64,000 bases of DNA. Origin: Acidobacteriota bacterium. Its GTDB lineage: Bacteria; Pseudomonadota; Alphaproteobacteria; Caulobacterales; Hyphomonadaceae. This document shows, one piece after another, positions 1-8,933 of this stretch. The stretch lies in NCBI GenBank assembly GCA_016712445.1, contig JADJRB010000001.1, forward strand, positions 1,736,001 through 1,800,000. The letters are read 5' to 3'. The notes beneath the pieces were generated by a model, which worked only from the letters and a program-made list of their open reading frames with translations, ran no database searches and was not told where the DNA came from. Position 1 is the first letter of the stretch. Every line of letters starts with the position of its first letter. A program made the translations under genes and the position numbers.

Positions 1-158
1 TCGCGGACCCGCTCGCTGAGATACACGCCTTCGCGCTCGCCATAGTCATCGGCGAGCTTCTCGGAAAACTCCGGAGCGTAGGCCACATTGATTTCCGCCG
101 CTGCCGCGACCGGCGCCGCGACCGCAACAAGCAGGGCTGCTGCCAGAAAATGTCTCAT
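1..158 (-). CDS. Putative exported protein, N-terminal part only
   Basis: Only the first 52 or so codons are inside the window; the gene runs off the left edge. The start ATG at 158 follows an AGGAGTGATGCG ribosome binding site. Residues 1-21 form a clear signal peptide (MRHFLAAALLVAVAAPVAAAA), so the product should be periplasmic or secreted. The visible mature part is acidic and polar and contains a D-Y-G-E-R-E-G stretch. I do not recognise the family and infer no function. The next gene, pirin, lies upstream on the same strand about 100 bases away and may or may not be cotranscribed. Confidence 0.7.
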   Translation of the reverse strand, partial: MRHFLAAALLVAVAAPVAAAAEINVAYAPEFSEKLADDYGEREGVYLSERVR

Positions 159-257
159 CGCATCACTCCTGTTCAGGACTGGGACTGAGCCAGCCGACCA
201 CCGGACTCTACCAGTGATCGGCCGCAGGAAGAAGTCACGGGCGCGTGAGGACCCATC

Positions 258-953
258 TCAGATCGTATCGACCAGCACCAGCTCGGCCGAGTTAATGCCC
301 TCAAGGGTCAGCGTCTCACCGCCCGAAATGGCGGCGCCGTCACGGGTTCCGAGCCGGTTGCCGTTGAGTGTCACTTCGCCGTCCGCGACCACGAGATAGC
401 CATACCGGCCCTCGGGCAGCGTATAGGTCAGCGTCTCGCCGGCCTTGATTGTGGCGCCGAGCACCTTGGCGTCCTGGTTGATCGGCAGGCTATCGCCGTC
501 GCCGTCACCCGAGGCCAGCACGGCCCAGTTTCCGGACCGGTCGCCCTTCGGGAACTTACGCGCGCCCCAGTTCGGCTTGCCGCCGCGATTGCGCGGCAGG
601 ATCCAGAGCTGGAACAGCTCGGTCTTGATATCCTCGGCATTCCACTCGGAATGCTGGATGCCGGAACCCGCGCTCATTACCTGCACGTCACCGGCCTCGG
701 TGCGGCCGGTATTGCCGAGCGAGTCCTTGTGCGTGATCGCGCCCTTGCGGACATAGGTGATGATCTCCATCGAGTCGTGGCCATGCGGCGGAAAGCCGGT
801 GCGCGGCTCGATCTCGTCATCATTCCAGACGCGCAGGGCGCCGTGCTGGATGCGGGCGGGATCGTAGAATTGCGAGAACGAGAAATGGTAGTGGGCATTG
901 AGCCAGTCATTGCGGAACCGGCCCAGCTTGTCGAACGGACGAATGTCAATCAT
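258..953 (-). CDS. Pirin family protein (YhhW/quercetinase type)
   Basis: A 231-residue bicupin protein of the pirin family, whose bacterial members are metal-binding; some are quercetin 2,3-dioxygenases and others are regulators. The N-terminal cupin carries PPHGHDSMEIITYV and a later HSEW, the usual metal-ligand region (His, His, Glu, His). It opens MIDIRPFDKLG, typical of the YhhW subgroup. I chose the ATG at 953 over an upstream in-frame ATG because GGAGG lies just before it and the family starts there. Cytoplasmic; the real substrate cannot be read from sequence. It has no obvious operon partner. Confidence 0.85.
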   Translation of the reverse strand: MIDIRPFDKLGRFRNDWLNAHYHFSFSQFYDPARIQHGALRVWNDDEIEPRTGFPPHGHDSMEIITYVRKGAITHKDSLGNTGRTEAGDVQVMSAGSGIQHSEWNAEDIKTELFQLWILPRNRGGKPNWGARKFPKGDRSGNWAVLASGDGDGDSLPINQDAKVLGATIKAGETLTYTLPEGRYGYLVVADGEVTLNGNRLGTRDGAAISGGETLTLEGINSAELVLVDTI

Positions 954-1127
954 CGAAGGCCTCCATCGGAAGGGTTGCTGTTGAGCGGTATATGCGCAGG
1001 CAAGGCCTGGCAGAGAAGGGCGCTGAAGCGATGACATTCATGCAGGCTGCGCATGAATGGCGAAAGGCCGATACGGCGACAAACGGCGCACGAACTGGTA
1101 TCCCGGGGTGCTCGGCGCGGAGGGGAC

Positions 1128-1889
1128 ATGTCGGACAGCATCGGTCATGAAGGCCAGATCGTGCTCGGCGCCCCGGTGAACCGGGCGGCGCCGGCAGGCA
1201 CGCCGCTCCTGACCGCGAAATTCGTTCACTATCCGGGCAGTCAGCAGCTGATCCTTTGGCTGCCGCAGGACGGACACAGTGGCTACCGCACCTTCCGCAT
1301 CCGGGGCCCGGCCGGCGGACGGGTGGAGGAAGCCGAGCTGACCAGCCGCCTCAACGGCCGCGTGCAGATCCTGATCGACACGCATCCCTGGCTGCCGGGG
1401 GACTATTTCGTCGAGATCACCCACCGCGAAGGCTGGTCGCACGAACTCAGCCTGACGAAGCTGGAGGAGGGCGTCGCCCCGCCCGCGCCGGAGCCGCCGC
1501 CGGTCCCGAAATCCGATGGCCAGCCGATCGTCTACCGCGATGGCAGCGGCAAGGTGCTTCCGAACCACGATCTCCAGCTGCGCGCCAAAGCGCTGGAAAA
1601 GCTCACCGCGCGCTTCACCCGCCGCCTCGAATTCGAGGGCAACGTCCGGGCCGGCACGATCATCTACATCGAAGGCAGCCTCCGCCTCAAATTCTATCAC
1701 GAGATGTGCGGCGGCGGCGTGCACTTCAGCATCGACGTACCGACACCGGAGAAATGGGAAAGCGAGACCGGCCGCCCGCTCGCAGAACGTGATGACATTG
1801 TGCAGTTCGTCGCCGCCGAAACCCAGCGCCGGCAGGCGCGCACCTGGAGTTACGTGATCCACCCCAACCGCATCGACTTCGTGGACTAG
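1128..1889 (+). CDS. Hypothetical protein of 253 residues
   Basis: The start ATG at 1128 has GGAGGGG just upstream, which is better than the in-frame start at 1053. No signal peptide or membrane segment is seen. The first half (to about residue 125) looks like a beta-rich carbohydrate-binding or Ig-like fold, with FVHYPGSQQLILWLP and TFRIRGP strands. A proline-rich linker (PPAPEPPPVPK) leads to a second half with predicted beta strands around IIYIEGSLRLKFYHEM. It lies 49 bases upstream of recQ on the same strand and may be cotranscribed with it. I do not recognise the family and assign no function. Confidence 0.6.
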   Translation: MSDSIGHEGQIVLGAPVNRAAPAGTPLLTAKFVHYPGSQQLILWLPQDGHSGYRTFRIRGPAGGRVEEAELTSRLNGRVQILIDTHPWLPGDYFVEITHREGWSHELSLTKLEEGVAPPAPEPPPVPKSDGQPIVYRDGSGKVLPNHDLQLRAKALEKLTARFTRRLEFEGNVRAGTIIYIEGSLRLKFYHEMCGGGVHFSIDVPTPEKWESETGRPLAERDDIVQFVAAETQRRQARTWSYVIHPNRIDFVD

Positions 1890-1938
1890 GCGCAGGCGGC
1901 CCCTTGCCGCGACTCACGCACCCCTTCACAACACCCCG

Positions 1939-3774
1939 ATGCCTGCCGCCCCCACCCTGAAAGATGCCCGCGCGCTGCTGAAGCGCGTCTATGGCTATGA
2001 TGCGTTCCGCGGCCTGCAGGAGAACGTGATTGCGGATGTGCTGGCGGGCCGTGACGGACTGGCGGTGCTGCCCACAGGGGGGGGCAAGTCGCTCTGCTAC
2101 CAGATCCCGGCGCTACTGCGCGAGGGCTGCGGCCTCGTCGTCTCACCATTGATTGCGCTGATGGCTGACCAGGTGGACGCGCTGAAACAGGTCGGCGTGC
2201 GCGCCGAACGGCTCGACAGTTCGATGGACTTCAACGCCCGTAGCGCCGCGCTGAGCGCGGCCGAGCGCGGCGAGATGGACCTGCTCTATGTCTCGCCGGA
2301 AGGCCTAGGCACCAATCTCGCCGACCGGCTGGCTCAGATGAACATCTCGCTGATCGCGGTGGACGAGGCGCACTGCGTCAGCCAGTGGGGCCACGATTTC
2401 CGCCCGGACTACCGCGCGCTGGGCCGCCTCAAGGGCCTGTTCCGGGGCGTTCCGCGCCTCGCCGTGACGGCGACCGCCGACGCCCGCACGCGGGAAGATA
2501 TCCTGGCGCAGCTGGACCTCACCGACCCGTCCGTACACGTCGCAAGTTTCGACCGCCCGAACCTCACCCTCTCCGCCGAACCGAAGGCGGGCAATCGCAC
2601 GCAGCGCGTGGTGCAGCTGGTCAAGGCGCGCGCCGGATCGAGCGGCATCGTCTATGCCGCCACCCGCAGCGCTGTCGAAGATGTTGCCGAGGCGCTGGAG
2701 AGGGCCGGCGTACCCTCGCTCGCCTATCATGCCGGGCTTGATGCCAGTATCCGCGCCGCGCGCCAGCGACAGTTCCTGCTGGAGGAAGGGCGCGTTATGT
2801 GCGCGACCGTCGCCTTCGGCATGGGCGTCGACAAGCCCGACGTGCGTTTCGTCATCCATGCCGATCCGCCGAAGACGCTGGAAGCCTACTGGCAGGAAGT
2901 CGGCCGGGCGGGCCGCGACGGCGAGCCGGCCGAAGGTGTCGCGCTGTTCGGCCCCGCTGACATGAACCGCTCGCTGCAATGGACGTATTCGAGCGATGCA
3001 CCCGACGAAGTGAAACGCGTCCAGCTAACAAAGACGCGCCAGTTGTTCGCCTTTTTCAACAGTGACGAATGCCGCCGGGGCGCCGTGCGCCGCTATTTCG
3101 GTGAGGAGAAAGTCGACCCATGCGGCGTCTGCGATGCCTGCCGGGGAGAACTTGGCGCCAGCCATGATGCGACGCGCTGGGCGCAGATGGCGGTGTCCGC
3201 CGTGCTGCGCTGCGGCCAGCGCATCGGGCGCGGGCGACTTGTGCAGCACCTGCTCGGCGAGGCGAAGGATGATTTCGATACGGAGCTGTCGAAACTCTCC
3301 ACCTTCGGCATCGGCAAGGACCTGCCCAAGCCCGGCTGGAACAGGGTGTTCGATGCGTTGATGTTCGAGGGCCTCATCGCCGAAGGCGGCGAGGCGATGC
3401 GCCCCGTGGTGATTGTTCCGGATGCGGAGGAGGCGAAATCCCTGTTCCGGGGCGAGCGCACGGTCAGCCTGCGGGAGGATGTCGGCGCGCCCCGCAAGCA
3501 CACCAAAACGAAGGGCGCGGCCCGCGCCGCCGTCATGGCGGACCTTTCGGCGCGTGACCAGTCTGTGTTCGACGCGCTGCGCCAGTGGCGGACGGACCTC
3601 GCCAAGACGCGCGGCGTGCCGCCCTATGTGATTTTCCACGATCGCACGCTGGCCGAGATCGCCCGCGAAAAGCCGCTGAGCGCCGAAGCGCTGCGCGAGA
3701 TCAGCGGCGTGGGCGAGAAGAAGGCACAGGCCTATGCCGGCGATGTCGCCCGAATAATCAAGGAAGCGGCCTGA
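1939..3774 (+). CDS. recQ: ATP-dependent DNA helicase RecQ
   Basis: A 3'-to-5' superfamily-2 DNA helicase for recombination and fork repair. In order: Walker A region LPTGGGKSLCYQ at about residue 45; DEAH box in VDEAHCVSQWGHDFRPDY at about 140; motif III region AVTATAD; helicase C domain with AYHAGLD and the motif VI region QEVGRAGRDG; the RecQ zinc-binding cluster C-x16-CGVCDAC near 375-400; a winged-helix domain; and a C-terminal HRDC domain (about 535-605). Length 611 matches the family. The codons for the P-loop glycines create an eight-G run near 2090, a possible slippage spot. No upstream regulatory site is obvious. Confidence 0.96.
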   Translation: MPAAPTLKDARALLKRVYGYDAFRGLQENVIADVLAGRDGLAVLPTGGGKSLCYQIPALLREGCGLVVSPLIALMADQVDALKQVGVRAERLDSSMDFNARSAALSAAERGEMDLLYVSPEGLGTNLADRLAQMNISLIAVDEAHCVSQWGHDFRPDYRALGRLKGLFRGVPRLAVTATADARTREDILAQLDLTDPSVHVASFDRPNLTLSAEPKAGNRTQRVVQLVKARAGSSGIVYAATRSAVEDVAEALERAGVPSLAYHAGLDASIRAARQRQFLLEEGRVMCATVAFGMGVDKPDVRFVIHADPPKTLEAYWQEVGRAGRDGEPAEGVALFGPADMNRSLQWTYSSDAPDEVKRVQLTKTRQLFAFFNSDECRRGAVRRYFGEEKVDPCGVCDACRGELGASHDATRWAQMAVSAVLRCGQRIGRGRLVQHLLGEAKDDFDTELSKLSTFGIGKDLPKPGWNRVFDALMFEGLIAEGGEAMRPVVIVPDAEEAKSLFRGERTVSLREDVGAPRKHTKTKGAARAAVMADLSARDQSVFDALRQWRTDLAKTRGVPPYVIFHDRTLAEIAREKPLSAEALREISGVGEKKAQAYAGDVARIIKEAA

Positions 3775-3901
3775 CGGCTGACCCTGCGTTAACCCCTGCG
3801 CGCGCGGCGGCTGGGGAATAGTGCGGGGCGCGCCTTGACCCGCAGCCCGTGGCACCGCACCTATAGGCTCCAATGGACAGATTCCCCTCTCCGGAGCCCG
3901 C

Positions 3902-4504
3902 ATGACCCCTTTCCGCCTCGACGACGAAGATGACAAAGAAAAAGGCCCGACCACGGAGCCGAACGCCTTCCTTGAGGCTGCCTTGTTCAAGGCCCGCACC
4001 GTCCTGCTGACGGGCGGCATCGACTTCAAGCAGGCCCAGCGCATTTCCGAACGCCTGCTAGCCCTCTCCTCCGAAAGCCAGGACCCGATCCTGCTGGTCC
4101 TGTCCTCGCCCGGCGGCCATGTCGAGAGCGGCGACATGATCCATGACATGATCAAGTTTGTGCAGGCGCCTGTGAAAATCCTCGGGACCGGCTGGGTCGC
4201 CTCGGCCGGCGCGCTGATCTACTCGGCCGCGAAGAAAGAGAACCGTTTCGCGCTTCCGAACACCCGTTTCCTGCTGCACGAACCGCGCGGCGGCGTCGGC
4301 GGCCAGGCCACGGATGTGGAAATCCAGGCCCGTGAGATCATCAAGATGCGCCAGCGCCTGAACCAGATCTTCGCAGACGCCACCGGCAAGAGCCTCGAGC
4401 AGATCAAGAAGGACACGGACCGTGACTTCTGGATGAGCGCGGAAGAGGCCATGGCCTACGGTCTCGTCGGCAAGATCGTCCGCCATCGCAGCGAGATCAC
4501 CTGA
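3902..4504 (+). CDS. ATP-dependent Clp protease proteolytic subunit-like protein
   Basis: A 200-residue ClpP-fold serine protease. The catalytic triad is readable: Ser101 in GWVASAGALIYSA, His126 in RFLLHEPRGG, and Asp171 in KDTDRDFWMSAEEA. The oxyanion-hole glycines are in LSSPGGHVESG. The nucleophile context (ASAGA rather than ASMGA) and an acidic 20-residue N-terminus (DDEDDKEK) depart from housekeeping ClpP, and neither clpX nor tig is adjacent, so this is probably a second, paralogous ClpP. Whether it pairs with ClpX or ClpA or assembles with the main ClpP is not shown. It stands alone between recQ and a sensor kinase. Confidence 0.88.
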   Translation: MTPFRLDDEDDKEKGPTTEPNAFLEAALFKARTVLLTGGIDFKQAQRISERLLALSSESQDPILLVLSSPGGHVESGDMIHDMIKFVQAPVKILGTGWVASAGALIYSAAKKENRFALPNTRFLLHEPRGGVGGQATDVEIQAREIIKMRQRLNQIFADATGKSLEQIKKDTDRDFWMSAEEAMAYGLVGKIVRHRSEIT

Positions 4505-4595
4505 CGGCGCATCCCCCGCGCGGGTAATGTTTGCCTCCCGGTAAGGTTTATGGGTGATGCTTCACCCTTAACCATAACCGGGTGCCTGCACATTC

Positions 4596-6215
4596 ATGCC
4601 TGTACGCCTGAAGGATATTGCGCTGCCGGTGACCCCGGTCACGCCAGCGACGACGGCGGCTGCCGCGTTTTCCCTGTTCCTGTCCGATGCGGCCCTGTTC
4701 GCGATCCCCGTGCGTCTCGCCGAAGGCGACGAGGCAACCTACGGCCTCGTTACGCGGCTCCGTCTGACCGAGGCGCTGGCCGGGCCAAACGGGCGTGATG
4801 TGTATGCCGCCCGCTCGGTCACCCACCTTGTCGGTGCGCAGCCGGTCGTCGCGCAGGGGAACACACCCGCCGCGCTGATCGCCAAGAGCGCGGCCGAGCA
4901 GTCGACCAGCGCGCTGACCGAGGGCGTGATCGTGATGGAGCAGGGGGCCTATGCCGGCATCGTCTCGCCGGCCATGCTGCTCAAGGCCGTGGCGGAAGAG
5001 AACGCCCAGCGCGCCCGCGCCCAGCAGAATGCCCAGCGCAAGATGGACGAGATTCAGCGCCAGCTGACCCGCCTCTCGGAATCGCGCGCCCGCACGCTCG
5101 CCTTCATCGGCCACGAGATCCGCACCCCGCTGACCGGCATAATGGGTGTCGCTGACCTGCTCGATACCCAGCTGCCGCCGGGCGAGCCGAAACGCCTCGC
5201 CAAGACCATCTCGCAGAGCGGCCAGCACCTCGAGCGCCTGCTGACGGACCTGCTCGATCTCTCGCGCATCGACGCAGGCAAGCTCGCGATCACAAAACAT
5301 CCGATCGAGCTGCGTCAGTTCGCCGTCGAGACACGCGACCTCTGGCTGCCGCAGTTCGACGAGAAGCGCGTCAGCCTGCGCATCGGCGTCGCCACCGGCG
5401 CCGAGCCGCGTATCGAAAGCGATGCCGGGCGCCTGCGCCAGATCCTGTTCAACCTCGTCAGCAATGCGATGAAGTTCACCGATCGCGGCCAGGTGACCGT
5501 CACGCTGGCAACCTCTCCGTCCCCGGACGGTCTGATGCTGACCATGCGCGTCGCCGATACCGGGCGAGGCATTTCCGACGCTGACAAAGCGCGCCTGTTC
5601 GAGGCCTTCGAGCAATCCGAAAGCGCAGACGCCTTCTCCGGAAGCGGCCTCGGCCTCGCGATTGCGCGCAGCCTGGCACGCCGCCTCGGCGGCGAAATAA
5701 TCCTCTCCGACAATCCGGGCGGCGGCTGCGTGTTCACCGTCGCGCTGCCGGTGATCAAGGCCGGTCCGCGTCTTGCGGTCGAGAACAAGCCGGAAGGTAA
5801 CGCGGCGCGGTTCGATCTCGGCGAAGTGCTGCTGGCGGAAGACCATGAGGCGAGCGCCTTCGTAATCCGCGAGGCGCTGATCGCCGCCGGCTGGCGCGTC
5901 GAGACGGTGGTGGATGCGGCGGCGGCGGTGACGCGCGTGGGCCAGCGGCGCTACCAGGTGATCCTGACCGACGTGCACATGCCGCATGGCGGCGGCGAAG
6001 CCGTGCTGCGCGCCGCGCGGATGGGTAATGGTATCAACATGCTGACGCCGGTTGTGGCCGTGACGGCCGACGCGAGCCCCGAACGTCGCGCCGCTTGTGA
6101 CCGCGCCGGATTCTCGGGCTTGATCGAGAAGCCGATCCGCCCCCGCCCGCTGGTGGCGACGCTGGCCGACATCCTGATCTCCAGCGGCCAGCCGAAGCGG
6201 GCAGCAGGGGCCTAG
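4596..6215 (+). CDS. Soluble hybrid sensor histidine kinase/response regulator
   Basis: A 539-residue two-component protein without membrane segments. Residues 1-130 resemble a pair of CBS-like modules (inferred). A coiled coil at about 132-165 leads to a HisKA domain with phospho-acceptor His173 in FIGHEIRTPLTG. The HATPase domain has an N box around Asn287/Asn290, DTGRG at 321 and GSGLGLAIA at 349. A receiver domain follows from about 410 with acceptor Asp459 in ILTDVHMP and the conserved Lys in IEKPIRP. It should phosphorylate its own receiver and pass phosphate to an unknown phosphotransferase. No cognate regulator is adjacent. The stop lies at the edge of a palindromic repeat. Confidence 0.9.
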   Translation: MPVRLKDIALPVTPVTPATTAAAAFSLFLSDAALFAIPVRLAEGDEATYGLVTRLRLTEALAGPNGRDVYAARSVTHLVGAQPVVAQGNTPAALIAKSAAEQSTSALTEGVIVMEQGAYAGIVSPAMLLKAVAEENAQRARAQQNAQRKMDEIQRQLTRLSESRARTLAFIGHEIRTPLTGIMGVADLLDTQLPPGEPKRLAKTISQSGQHLERLLTDLLDLSRIDAGKLAITKHPIELRQFAVETRDLWLPQFDEKRVSLRIGVATGAEPRIESDAGRLRQILFNLVSNAMKFTDRGQVTVTLATSPSPDGLMLTMRVADTGRGISDADKARLFEAFEQSESADAFSGSGLGLAIARSLARRLGGEIILSDNPGGGCVFTVALPVIKAGPRLAVENKPEGNAARFDLGEVLLAEDHEASAFVIREALIAAGWRVETVVDAAAAVTRVGQRRYQVILTDVHMPHGGGEAVLRAARMGNGINMLTPVVAVTADASPERRAACDRAGFSGLIEKPIRPRPLVATLADILISSGQPKRAAGA

Positions 6216-6315
6216 AGCAATTTCCGCTCAAGTGGGCACCGGTTGAGCGCAAGAATTTGCGACAAATCAAAAAACTAGAGCAAGCGATTTGATTCCGTCA
6301 GATCGCTTGCTCTAG
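6212..6315. repeat. Alphaproteobacterial palindromic intergenic repeat
   Basis: The whole gap between the kinase and patatin genes is a mosaic of inverted repeats. The 9-mer CTAGAGCAA occurs at 6212-6220 and 6275-6283 and inverted at 6307-6315. Between them lie GCTCAA/TTGAGC arms around AAGTGGGCACCGG, a core I recognise from the short palindromic repeats scattered through alphaproteobacterial genomes. It overlaps the stop codons of both convergent genes. Confidence 0.7.
6265..6315 (-). terminator. Rho-independent terminator of the patatin gene
   Basis: On the minus strand a perfect 14-bp stem (arms 6302-6315 and 6275-6288, 13-base loop) is followed by TTTTTTGATTT. The patatin stop codon TAG lies inside the ascending arm. 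The hairpin is also part of the intergenic repeat, so the repeat has been recruited as a terminator. Confidence 0.85.
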
Positions 6316-8540
6316 AACGTCCGTCCAATGAGCAGATAGGCTGATTGCCGTCCGCCCTCGGAGCGTCCGAAGGCGAGGTAGATCGGGCCGAAGGCTGTAC
6401 TTGCAGCAAGGAAAACGCTGCCACCGAAACGCAACTCGCCTGTTTCGAAATCGCGGTCCTGTTGCCAGACATCGCCAAGCTCAGCCGAGCCGCCGATATA
6501 GAGCGGCACACCGAAGAGTTGTTCGGAATCGCCCATCAGGCGGCGGCGATAGATCAGCTGCGAGGCGAAGTAATTCTCGCCCGCGAGTTCCTCCTTGCGA
6601 TAGCCCGATAGGCTGAACAGACCGCCGACGCGGTAGAGTGCGTCGAGCGGTGCGTCGCCGTCGATCCGCTGGCCGGCGGCGAGCGAGGCGATCAGAGTGT
6701 TGGGCCCGAAGCTGCGCGCGGTGAGCGCCGAGGCGCTGACAGTCTGGAAGTCCGCAGAGTCGCCGATGGCTTCCAAGCCTTGCACATAGCGCGCGCCTGC
6801 GCGGAAGCCTTCGCGGGGGAAGAAGGGATCGTCCAGCGTGTCATAGGCACCGGAAGCGATGAGGCGGCCGATTTCGATATCGATCTCCGCCAGGGGCGCG
6901 AAGCCTTCGTTCAGCTTGGCGCGGCCCGCGCCCACCTCGACGCCGAGGCGCAACTCGCCGACATTGCCGAACTGGTAGCCCGTATCGACACCGGCGAGGC
7001 CGTAGGTCAGGTCGTAGCCCGCTTCCTTGAAGCCGCGTGACGAATAGACGTTCACCGGCCGGTTCTGGACCTCGCCGCGCACCGAGGCAAACCAGTTCTG
7101 GCGCGAATCGAGCAGGCGGAAATACTCCGCCGCAATCTCGTTGAAATCGCCGAGGGTGGCGCGCGCCTGGATTTCGGAGCCATAGGAATCGAGTGCCGGG
7201 GAGCGGAAATCGAGCGAGATTGCCGCGTCGGACTCGGTGTTGAAATCATTCTCGACGATCAGGCCGAAACGCACGCGGCCCGCATCCGGCACGACGTCCT
7301 CCGCGCGCACGACGAGGCCGGTCTGGCCATCCTTCTCCTCGAAGGCATAGTCGACCCGCTCGAACGGGCCGAGCGCGTAAATGCGGTCCAGGGCTTCGTC
7401 GATCTCGGCAGTGTCGGCGGGCTTGCCGACGAGGTCCATCACCTTGCCCTCGAGCAGGGACTGGTCGAGGCGCGAGGAATTCTCGATGCGGAGGAACCCG
7501 ATGACCGGCCTGTCGGACGCGCCCTTGTCGGCATAGGCGATGGCGGGCCGGCTGGCGGCCAGCGTTTCAAGGCGGCCGGTCTCGGCCTGCATAGCGGTAC
7601 GCCCGGCCTCGATCAGCTCTCCGCTGCGGGTGAAGGCAGTCGGATTGAAGCCGGCTGTATTGATCTGTACAAGGAGGTCCTTGTCCGTGAGCGAGGCGAT
7701 CTCGGCGCGTTCATTGGTGAGGATCAGCAGGCTGACGGTCTGGGCAAGCACGTCGACGACCGAGCCGATCTTCTCCTCCGGGATGAGCTCGCTGGGTGTC
7801 CAGACCGCGATGACGATATCGGCGCCCATGTCGCGCGCCACCTTGATCGGTACGTTGGCGGCAAGGCCCCCATCGACCAGCAGCTTGCCTTCATGGCGCA
7901 CCGCCGGAAAGACGCCGGGCAGCGAGATGGAGGCGCGCATCGCCATAGGCAGCTCGCCGGAGCCGAGTACGACGGCTTCGCCGGTGGCGATGTCGGTGGC
8001 GACCGCGCGGAAGGGAATTTCGAGGCTGTCGAAATTCTCGAGGCTGGTGCGGGCAGGCGTGAGGCGCCGCAGTTCCTTCATCAGGGCCTGATCCGGCACG
8101 GCGCCAGTTGGCAGCAGGATGCCGGCGGCGGAGACGCCAAGGCTCGCGGTGCCCGGAAAATCTGCCTGCTGTTGCTTCTGGCGAAAGGTCAGCTTGTCCC
8201 GGTCGGTCTGGGGCGTGAAGACGCCGGCCCAGTTGACGTCCTTGACGGCCGCTTCGAGTTCCGCCCCGTCCATGCCGGAGGCGTAGAGGCCGCCGATGAC
8301 GGCGCCCATCGAGGTGCCGACAATCATATCCGGCCGGATGCCGAGGCGTTCCAGTTCCTGGATCGCGCCGACATGGGCAATGCCAAGCGCGCCGCCGCCG
8401 GAGAGGACGAGGGCGATCTTCGGCGGGCGCGGCGCCTCCTCGGGAAGGAGGGCTTCCTGCGCCAGCGCTGCCGGCATCAGGCCAAGTGTGACCAGGCCCA
8501 GCAGGAGGAGGGCGGAACGGCGGACAGGGAACAGGGGCAT
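6312..8540 (-). CDS. Patatin-like phospholipase with POTRA and outer-membrane barrel (type Vd autotransporter-like)
   Basis: 742 residues: a signal peptide (about 1-27, ending AALAQ), a patatin lipase domain, a POTRA-like region and a C-terminal 16-strand-type barrel ending in Phe (LLIGRTF), the layout of PlpD-type Vd proteins. The patatin active site is complete: glycine-rich oxyanion loop SGGGALG, nucleophile elbow GTSMG and catalytic Asp in VDGGL. The protein should sit in the outer membrane, with the lipase exported or facing outwards; whether it is released is unknown. Lipid substrate unknown. The start ATG follows an AGGAGAG ribosome binding site. Confidence 0.92.
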   Translation of the reverse strand: MPLFPVRRSALLLLGLVTLGLMPAALAQEALLPEEAPRPPKIALVLSGGGALGIAHVGAIQELERLGIRPDMIVGTSMGAVIGGLYASGMDGAELEAAVKDVNWAGVFTPQTDRDKLTFRQKQQQADFPGTASLGVSAAGILLPTGAVPDQALMKELRRLTPARTSLENFDSLEIPFRAVATDIATGEAVVLGSGELPMAMRASISLPGVFPAVRHEGKLLVDGGLAANVPIKVARDMGADIVIAVWTPSELIPEEKIGSVVDVLAQTVSLLILTNERAEIASLTDKDLLVQINTAGFNPTAFTRSGELIEAGRTAMQAETGRLETLAASRPAIAYADKGASDRPVIGFLRIENSSRLDQSLLEGKVMDLVGKPADTAEIDEALDRIYALGPFERVDYAFEEKDGQTGLVVRAEDVVPDAGRVRFGLIVENDFNTESDAAISLDFRSPALDSYGSEIQARATLGDFNEIAAEYFRLLDSRQNWFASVRGEVQNRPVNVYSSRGFKEAGYDLTYGLAGVDTGYQFGNVGELRLGVEVGAGRAKLNEGFAPLAEIDIEIGRLIASGAYDTLDDPFFPREGFRAGARYVQGLEAIGDSADFQTVSASALTARSFGPNTLIASLAAGQRIDGDAPLDALYRVGGLFSLSGYRKEELAGENYFASQLIYRRRLMGDSEQLFGVPLYIGGSAELGDVWQQDRDFETGELRFGGSVFLAASTAFGPIYLAFGRSEGGRQSAYLLIGRTF

Positions 8541-8670
8541 GAAACTCTCCTCAGGCCCGCCAGAAAGCAGGAAGCGCCGGACATGGAAAGATACGGCGCG
8601 GCGGCTAAGGCGGCGTTACCGCACTGTAAAGCGGCGCGAATACGGGTTTGAAAGGGGCGCCAACGGCTGT

Positions 8671-8717
8671 TGGTGGTTCGGGAGAGACTTGAACTCTCGA
8701 CCTCGCGATTATGAGTC
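8671..8717 (-). repeat. attL: 3' half of the tRNA gene, left copy of 47-bp direct repeat
   Basis: Identical to 20300-20346. It matches the tRNA from the encoded CCA end through the T arm, variable loop and anticodon loop into the anticodon stem, then diverges (T here, G in the tRNA). The 5' half of a tRNA is missing, so this copy is not functional. It marks the original tRNA 3' end displaced by insertion of the element. Confidence 0.93.
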
Positions 8718-8785
8718 TGAAAAAGACAAAACTGCAGAAGATAAAGAAGAATAAAAACAAAGCGTTGGACGCCGCTCGTGATCAC

Positions 8786-8933
8786 AAACTAACACGCAAA
8801 ACCGCTCAAAATCAGGGTTTGCGTGTTAGTTGCGTGTTAGTTTGGCGCGAGATTGATGAATCGCGAGGTCGGGCAAAAACACGAATTTGGCGCCGATTCT
8901 GGCAGGTTTGCGTGTTAGTTGCGTGTTAGTTTC
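8786..8933. repeat. Integrase arm-type repeats near attL (five copies of GCGTGTTAGTT)
   Basis: An 11-mer GCGTGTTAGTT occurs as tandem pairs at 8821-8842 and 8910-8931 and once inverted at 8787-8797. Two more copies (one with a single change) lie at 20222-20243, just inside the other end. Short directional repeats flanking both att cores are what tyrosine integrases bind with their N-terminal arm-binding domain; the role is inferred. Confidence 0.65.

Noticed and set aside
8671..8717. A second tRNA gene
   Set aside because: Only the 3' half matches. The acceptor 5' strand and D arm are absent, so it cannot fold; it is the att duplicate.
8711..8929. 72-residue open frame in the left end of the element
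   Set aside because: It runs through the att repeat and the GCGTGTTAGTT repeats, is lysine/arginine-rich by composition and has no ribosome binding site. It is a by-product of repeats.
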